A stretch of DNA of 37,092 nt from Acidimicrobiia bacterium. GTDB lineage: Bacteria > Actinomycetota > Acidimicrobiia > Acidimicrobiales > JANYDT01. Position numbers and translations under genes: made by a program. Shown piece after piece: positions 33,349-37,092 of this stretch (position 1 is its first letter; each line of letters starts with the position of its first letter). Where the stretch lies: positions 1-37,092 of the forward strand of contig JANYDT010000199.1 in the NCBI GenBank assembly GCA_025359845.1, written 5' to 3'. The notes below the pieces were generated by a model. That model made no database searches and was not told where the DNA came from. It saw only the letters and a program-made list of their open reading frames with translations.

Positions 33349-34580
33349 CCGGCGGCGAAATACGCGGCGACGGCCGCGTCGGGGGGCGGCACCTCGATCG
33401 GCACCCCTCCGGACCGGATCGACTCGGCCCCGGCGCACCCCGCGGCCACCGCCTCGCGGGCTCCGATCGGTGAAGTATCGGTGACCCCGCCGACCCTTAC
33501 GAACCGGGCGAACTCGGCCATGATCCGACTATCGGCCCCGCCATGACCGCCCTTCGTCGGGCGGAACCGATTCGTCGAAGTCGGCTTGGGCGCATAGCCG
33601 CTTCGGCCTCGATACACCGCGACATGACCGGCGGTGTCTCCGAAGTTTTCGATTCTGCCTTCGGTCCCTAGAACCGTGTAGTTACGCCAATAGTCGGGGG
33701 TAAAGTGACACTCCTGATACGAGGCGAAGATACCGTTGTCGAGTACCATTTGCATCATTGAGAGGTCTTCCACGTCCATCGGGCGATGCATGCCGGTGTT
33801 GGCCAGTGGCGGCCAATTCCGCTCCGGATCGAACCAATGCGGTGGAAGGCCCGGCCCATCATGAGTATCCGCAATCCGGCCATACACCGTCAACCCGCCC
33901 ATGCCATGGACACGCCGGCTCACGCCGCCGGCCAGCCAGTGGATGACGTCAATGTCATGGGCGCCCTTCTGCAACAGCAGACTCGTGACCTTGGCTCGCT
34001 CGGCATGCCAATCCTTGAAGTAGAAATCACCTCCATGTCCGACAAAGTGACGACACCAAATGGCTTTCACTTCGCCGATCGCGCCCTCGTCGATTAGTCG
34101 CTTCATGATGCGAACCATCGCAAAATGGCGCATATTGTGACCAACATAGAGCCTTGTACCTGTACGCATCGCGGTTGCCAAAATGGCATCGCACGATGCG
34201 GTAGTGATCGACAAGGGCTTCTCGGCGAACGTCGCCTTACCGGCAATCAAGCAGGCCGTAACCAGTTGTTCATGGGTGTGGTCGGGGGTCGCGATGATGA
34301 TCGCGTCGATTCCCGGATCATCGAGCAGGTCTTCAACGCGGGTCGTCAGCCGCGCATCGGGAGCGTGCCCGGCCCAACGCCGCGCCCGCTCGATGTCGAG
34401 GTCACAGAGTGCGGCGATAACCGAGCCTCGGCCGGGCCGATGGGCGGCTTCGACCAGGTTGGCCCGCAATCCCAAGCCGACCATGGCGATCCGAACATCG
34501 GGTCGAGGGCGATCACGGCCGGCCCGAAGTTGGCCCCGAACCTTCTCACAACGGCCGAATGCGCCAGAATCCTCGTGCAT
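33339..34580 (-). CDS. Gfo/Idh/MocA family oxidoreductase
   Basis: NAD(P)-dependent sugar or cyclitol dehydrogenase of 413 residues. The dinucleotide fold starts at VRIAMVGLGLRANLVEAA (from about 29), then IIIATPDHTHEQL and the family hallmark AEKPLSIT with the catalytic-site Lys. The C-terminal domain has GAHDIDVIHWLAGG, whose His normally acts in catalysis, and ENFGDTAGH. Substrates of this family include inositols, glucosides, nucleotide sugars and amino sugars; it cannot be decided here. The ATG at 34580 overlaps the ATG of the divergent nucleotidyltransferase gene. The preceding 28 residues are Arg-rich and lie upstream of the fold, but no other start codon precedes it in frame. Confidence 0.9.
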   Translation of the reverse strand: MHEDSGAFGRCEKVRGQLRAGRDRPRPDVRIAMVGLGLRANLVEAAHRPGRGSVIAALCDLDIERARRWAGHAPDARLTTRVEDLLDDPGIDAIIIATPDHTHEQLVTACLIAGKATFAEKPLSITTASCDAILATAMRTGTRLYVGHNMRHFAMVRIMKRLIDEGAIGEVKAIWCRHFVGHGGDFYFKDWHAERAKVTSLLLQKGAHDIDVIHWLAGGVSRRVHGMGGLTVYGRIADTHDGPGLPPHWFDPERNWPPLANTGMHRPMDVEDLSMMQMVLDNGIFASYQECHFTPDYWRNYTVLGTEGRIENFGDTAGHVAVYRGRSGYAPKPTSTNRFRPTKGGHGGADSRIMAEFARFVRVGGVTDTSPIGAREAVAAGCAGAESIRSGGVPIEVPPPDAAVAAYFAAGQC

Positions 34581-35505
34581 GCCTCATTCTCTCGTGCTGT
34601 TGGCCGCCGGACTGGGCACCCGCTTCGGCGGACTGAAGCCGCTGGCCCCTGTCGGTCGTCGCGGCGAACCACTTCTCGCCATTGCGGTTGCTCAAGGGCG
34701 CGCCGCCGGGTTCACAGACGTGATCGTGATAGTGAGCGAGCGTTCAGAGGGACCCATCGCCGCCGCGCTCGGGCCTACGGTTCGACTCGCCCGTCAGGAA
34801 CGGATCGGCCCGCCGCGGGCCACGCCCTGGGGCACCGTGGCCGCGGTGCTGGCCGGCGGCTGTGAGACTGACGGATGCGTAGTCGCCAACGGCGACGACC
34901 TGTATGGAATCGACGCACTGCGAACGGCGCGAGTCTGGATCGAGTTGGACTCGGCCGATGGCAGCCCGTCGGTTGAACCCGACGCGCTGCTCGTCGCGTT
35001 TCGCCTCGATCGGACGCTCTCTGACGCCGGCGGAGTGTCGCGAGCCGTGGCCCAAATCGAGCCGATGGCCGGGAGAGGGAGTCGGCTGCGGGGGCTGCGC
35101 GAACACCGGGGAGTGCGACGAACGGCGGATGGCTTGATCAAAAGCCAAAATGGGCGGGACAACCAGAACGAACACGAGGGCGAGGACGGGCCCGCAATGC
35201 TTTCTCCCGATGCGCTCGTTTCCATGAACCTATGGGCCCTTCGACCGAGTGCGCTCGAAGCCCTCCGGGTCGCATTCGACACATTCATCGAGGGCCACCT
35301 ACGCCGGGCACACCGAGGAGACGAGACCTCGGAATGCGCCCTACCCACAACTCTGGCCTCCCTGGTCGAAGCCCGTCGGCTCGTCATCGAAGTGCGCCCG
35401 ACCGACAGTCAATGGCACGGCGTCACCTGGCCCGGCGACGTCGCGGTCGTTCGGGCCGCGCGGCAAGGTCAAGCCCAAGACTCGCATAACGACGGTTCAC
35501 TATGA
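34579..35505 (+). CDS. Sugar-phosphate nucleotidyltransferase (NTP_transferase family)
   Basis: A 308-residue enzyme likely to join a sugar 1-phosphate to a nucleotide. The N-terminus VLLAAGLGTRFGGLKPLAPV (6-25) is the nucleotide-binding G-x-G-T-R-x-G-x-x-K signature with Lys20, and NGDDLYG (104-110) carries the metal-binding Asp. A middle segment with low-complexity Glu/Asn/Arg residues may be a disordered insert. It is coupled by an ATGA overlap to a sugar-kinase-like gene, so the pair would first phosphorylate a free sugar at C1 and then activate it, as in hexosamine salvage. A GTG at 34594 is an alternative start but would remove the first strand residues. The open frame upstream to 34183 lies inside the Gfo/Idh/MocA gene on the other strand and has no family similarity. 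Confidence 0.85.
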   Translation: MPHSLVLLAAGLGTRFGGLKPLAPVGRRGEPLLAIAVAQGRAAGFTDVIVIVSERSEGPIAAALGPTVRLARQERIGPPRATPWGTVAAVLAGGCETDGCVVANGDDLYGIDALRTARVWIELDSADGSPSVEPDALLVAFRLDRTLSDAGGVSRAVAQIEPMAGRGSRLRGLREHRGVRRTADGLIKSQNGRDNQNEHEGEDGPAMLSPDALVSMNLWALRPSALEALRVAFDTFIEGHLRRAHRGDETSECALPTTLASLVEARRLVIEVRPTDSQWHGVTWPGDVAVVRAARQGQAQDSHNDGSL

Positions 35506-36557
35506 CCCCGCCGCCCGACGGTGTCCTCAAAGCCTTTGACATCGTCGAAGAGGTTGTCGGTTGGGCCCGGTTGGCCGGCGGCCACATCCACGACACCTGG
35601 GTGGCCACAATATCGGGAGGGACCCGTTTCGTCGTACAAGCGATAAACACCAGCGTTTTTCGTGATATCGACGCGTGCGAACACAACTTGTCCTTGCTTG
35701 ATCATTGGCTTGGGGGCTCGCTCATCCCCCGGTTTCGCCGGACGCCCGTGGGGGCCGTGCATTGGCTCACCCCGAGCGCCCCTGCCGCCAACACCGCAAG
35801 CCGAGGCTCCGCTCCTTCGCCCACCGCGGCTCCGACAGTGTGGCGGGTGACCGAGTTCGCGGAAGGCACGGTGGGCGCCACCAGCGCGTCATCCGCGGCC
35901 CAAGGCCACGAGGCCGCTCGGGCGTTCGGGGCGTTCGTCCATCGGCTCGCACCCATTCCCGTAACAAAATTCGCGGTCACCATCGCGCGATTTCACGACC
36001 TGAGCTGGAGGATGACGGAGTTGGCGGAAGCAGTGCAGGACGACGATCTTGGGCGGGCCTTGTCGTGTCGGCGCGAGATCGATCGGGTGAGGGCCACGGC
36101 TGACGCCGTAGGGTTGCCTGGCGATCCGCCGGTGCGGATAGTTCACAACGACGCGAAGGTCGCCAACGTGCGTTTCGCGGCCGGGACCGGCGCGGCGGTC
36201 GTTATCGTCGACCTCGACACAACCATGGCTGGTTCGTTGTTGTATGACGTCGGCGAGTTGATTCGTTCAGGGTGCACCGATGCCCGAGAAGACGACGTCG
36301 AGGCCGAAGTGGACCGAAGTCGGGTCGAAGCTATCGTGGATGGCTATCTCGAAGGGGCATCCGGGGCGGTTACCGAACTCGAACGGGCCTGCTTCGGCCT
36401 CGCCGGCCCGCTTATGGCCATCGAGAACGCGGCACGGTTTCTCACCGACCATCTTCGGGGGGACAAGTACTTCACGACGACCTACGATGGGCAGAACTTG
36501 GCCCGATCCCGGGCCCAAACCCGGCTGGCCGACGGGCTCCGGCAACTACAAATCTGA
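35502..36557 (+). CDS. Phosphotransferase of the aminoglycoside kinase fold, N-acetylhexosamine 1-kinase-like
   Basis: A 351-residue kinase with the APH fold. The catalytic loop is IVHNDAKVANVRF (His215-Asn216-Asp217) and the metal-binding segment VIVDLDTTMAG has Asp237 and Asp239. The sequence HND-x-K-x-x-NV, then DLDT-x-M-x-G-x-x-x-YD-x-G-E/D, is that of NahK-type kinases that phosphorylate GlcNAc or GalNAc at C1. Early features are GGHIHDTWVA and RFVVQAIN (nucleotide-loop region). It starts inside the stop of the nucleotidyltransferase gene (ATGA at 35502-35505). A secreted spherulin-like gene begins 39 bases downstream in the same direction. Antibiotic kinase activity is less likely given this context. 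Confidence 0.83.
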   Translation: MTPPPDGVLKAFDIVEEVVGWARLAGGHIHDTWVATISGGTRFVVQAINTSVFRDIDACEHNLSLLDHWLGGSLIPRFRRTPVGAVHWLTPSAPAANTASRGSAPSPTAAPTVWRVTEFAEGTVGATSASSAAQGHEAARAFGAFVHRLAPIPVTKFAVTIARFHDLSWRMTELAEAVQDDDLGRALSCRREIDRVRATADAVGLPGDPPVRIVHNDAKVANVRFAAGTGAAVVIVDLDTTMAGSLLYDVGELIRSGCTDAREDDVEAEVDRSRVEAIVDGYLEGASGAVTELERACFGLAGPLMAIENAARFLTDHLRGDKYFTTTYDGQNLARSRAQTRLADGLRQLQI

Positions 36558-36595
36558 TCACCCCCCCTTTCCGTTCGACACAGCGAGGCACATTC

Positions 36596-37092
36596 ATGAA
36601 CACCGAGACTGCGGCGCGCCACCGCTCCCGCCGAAGCATTTCACTGGCCTTGGCCGCGGCGACGATCCTCGGCGGATTTGTTGTCGGACAACGCCACCCC
36701 GCCGCGACCGCGGCCGGGCTGCGCTCGATCCAGATCGACGGAGTAGATGAGCTGGTCAACCGCAATATGAATCCGCGATGGGCGGATGTCTTGGCCCGGT
36801 TGGAGTCGTTCGAGTACGTCATCTTGAGCCCCGCCTCAGGGCCCGAGTCGGTCGACGGGGCCGACCCGGGCGCGAGCGGGTACGCCCCGCCCAACCCCGA
36901 TGTGGAGGACTTTGCCCTTCGAGTCCAGGCGAAAGGCAAACGCGCCCTCGGGTGGCTACCGTTGAGCATGGCGGCAAGGGCCGCCGACTATCAGCGGGCC
37001 GGACTCAATGGGATTTTTACCGACGGATGCCCGAGCCCACCCGAACTCGCGACGATATTGGGTTCGTGGCCGGGAGCGTTCGTCGTGGCCGG
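36596..37092 (+). CDS. Secreted protein, probably spherulin-4-like fold, 3' end cut by window edge
   Basis: Open frame of 165 codons with no stop before the window ends. GAGG lies seven bases before the ATG. A signal peptide is clear: Arg-rich start, then SISLALAAATILGGFVVG (14-31) and likely cleavage near ATAAG. The visible domain reads YVILSPASGPE (74-84), a helix, KRALGWLPLSM (115-125), then YQRAGLNGIFTDGC (132-145). These line up with SFSIVNPNSGP, QRVIGYVDTSY and YGVDGIFLDQ of the protein at 1-1021, which suggests the same TIM-barrel family. The strand end carries Asp143-Gly144 where the other copies have Asp-Gln or Asp-Glu. It follows the sugar kinase by 39 bases and is probably co-transcribed. 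Family assignment is tentative because half the protein is missing. Confidence 0.6.
   Translation, partial: MNTETAARHRSRRSISLALAAATILGGFVVGQRHPAATAAGLRSIQIDGVDELVNRNMNPRWADVLARLESFEYVILSPASGPESVDGADPGASGYAPPNPDVEDFALRVQAKGKRALGWLPLSMAARAADYQRAGLNGIFTDGCPSPPELATILGSWPGAFVVA

Noticed and set aside
34183..34578. Long N-terminal extension of the nucleotidyltransferase
   Set aside because: It is antisense to the oxidoreductase gene and the family fold begins right after the ATG at 34579.
35502..36557. Aminoglycoside resistance kinase
   Set aside because: The catalytic-loop and DLDT-type motifs and the coupled nucleotidyltransferase fit a sugar 1-kinase better than an antibiotic kinase.

Overview
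The window is high-GC DNA with dense, mostly operonic genes, frequent 4-base stop/start overlaps (ATGA, GTGA) and several genes whose start sits 6-7 bases after a TANNNT box. Gene content points to an actinobacterial chromosome, probably from a deep lineage such as Acidimicrobiia. The main clue is a DUF3499 - DUF5719 - giant family 2 glycosyltransferase neighbourhood that is typical of Actinobacteria; the lineage within the phylum is inference. I see no rRNA, tRNA, CRISPR array, transposase or phage gene.

Layout. 1-1021 (minus, cut by the edge): a secreted spherulin-4-like protein ending in a VPVTT repeat. 1249-1753: a 57-residue zinc-ribbon protein and a DUF3499 gene. 1869-3941: ftsH. 4009-22118: a large cell-surface polysaccharide locus. 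It holds a secreted DUF5719 protein, a 1110-residue membrane glycosyltransferase, a GDP-6-deoxy-D-mannose reductase (rmd), three GT4 enzymes, a GT2, an ABC polysaccharide exporter (wzm/wzt) and two very large multidomain glycosyltransferases with helical tails. 22105-23118: a second spherulin-4-like secreted protein, convergent with and overlapping the last glycosyltransferase. 23268-29075 (minus): a housekeeping operon surE - nucleotidyltransferase-like gene - miaA - dapF - hflX. 29168-29934: two broken genes (a frameshifted SnoaL-like gene and a truncated GNAT acetyltransferase). 29935-33348 (plus): an S9 dipeptidyl-peptidase, a stand-alone AsnC/Lrp effector domain and a class II aldolase-like protein. 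33339-36557: a Gfo/Idh/MocA oxidoreductase divergent from a sugar-1-phosphate nucleotidyltransferase / sugar kinase pair. 36596-37092 (cut by the edge): a third secreted protein that appears to share the spherulin-4 fold.

How it may work together. The glycosyltransferases could build a polymer containing GDP-rhamnose-derived sugar on a lipid carrier, and Wzm/Wzt would export it. Spherulin-4 relatives (GH135) include a fungal enzyme that cleaves a GalNAc-rich exopolysaccharide and is encoded with its synthesis genes. The spherulin-like proteins here may therefore trim, bind or remodel the exported polymer. The three copies carry D-E, D-Q and D-G at the matching strand end, so one may be an active hydrolase and the others non-catalytic or altered. 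The kinase/nucleotidyltransferase pair next to the third copy could recycle released sugars. This link is a hypothesis from gene context, not something the sequence proves.
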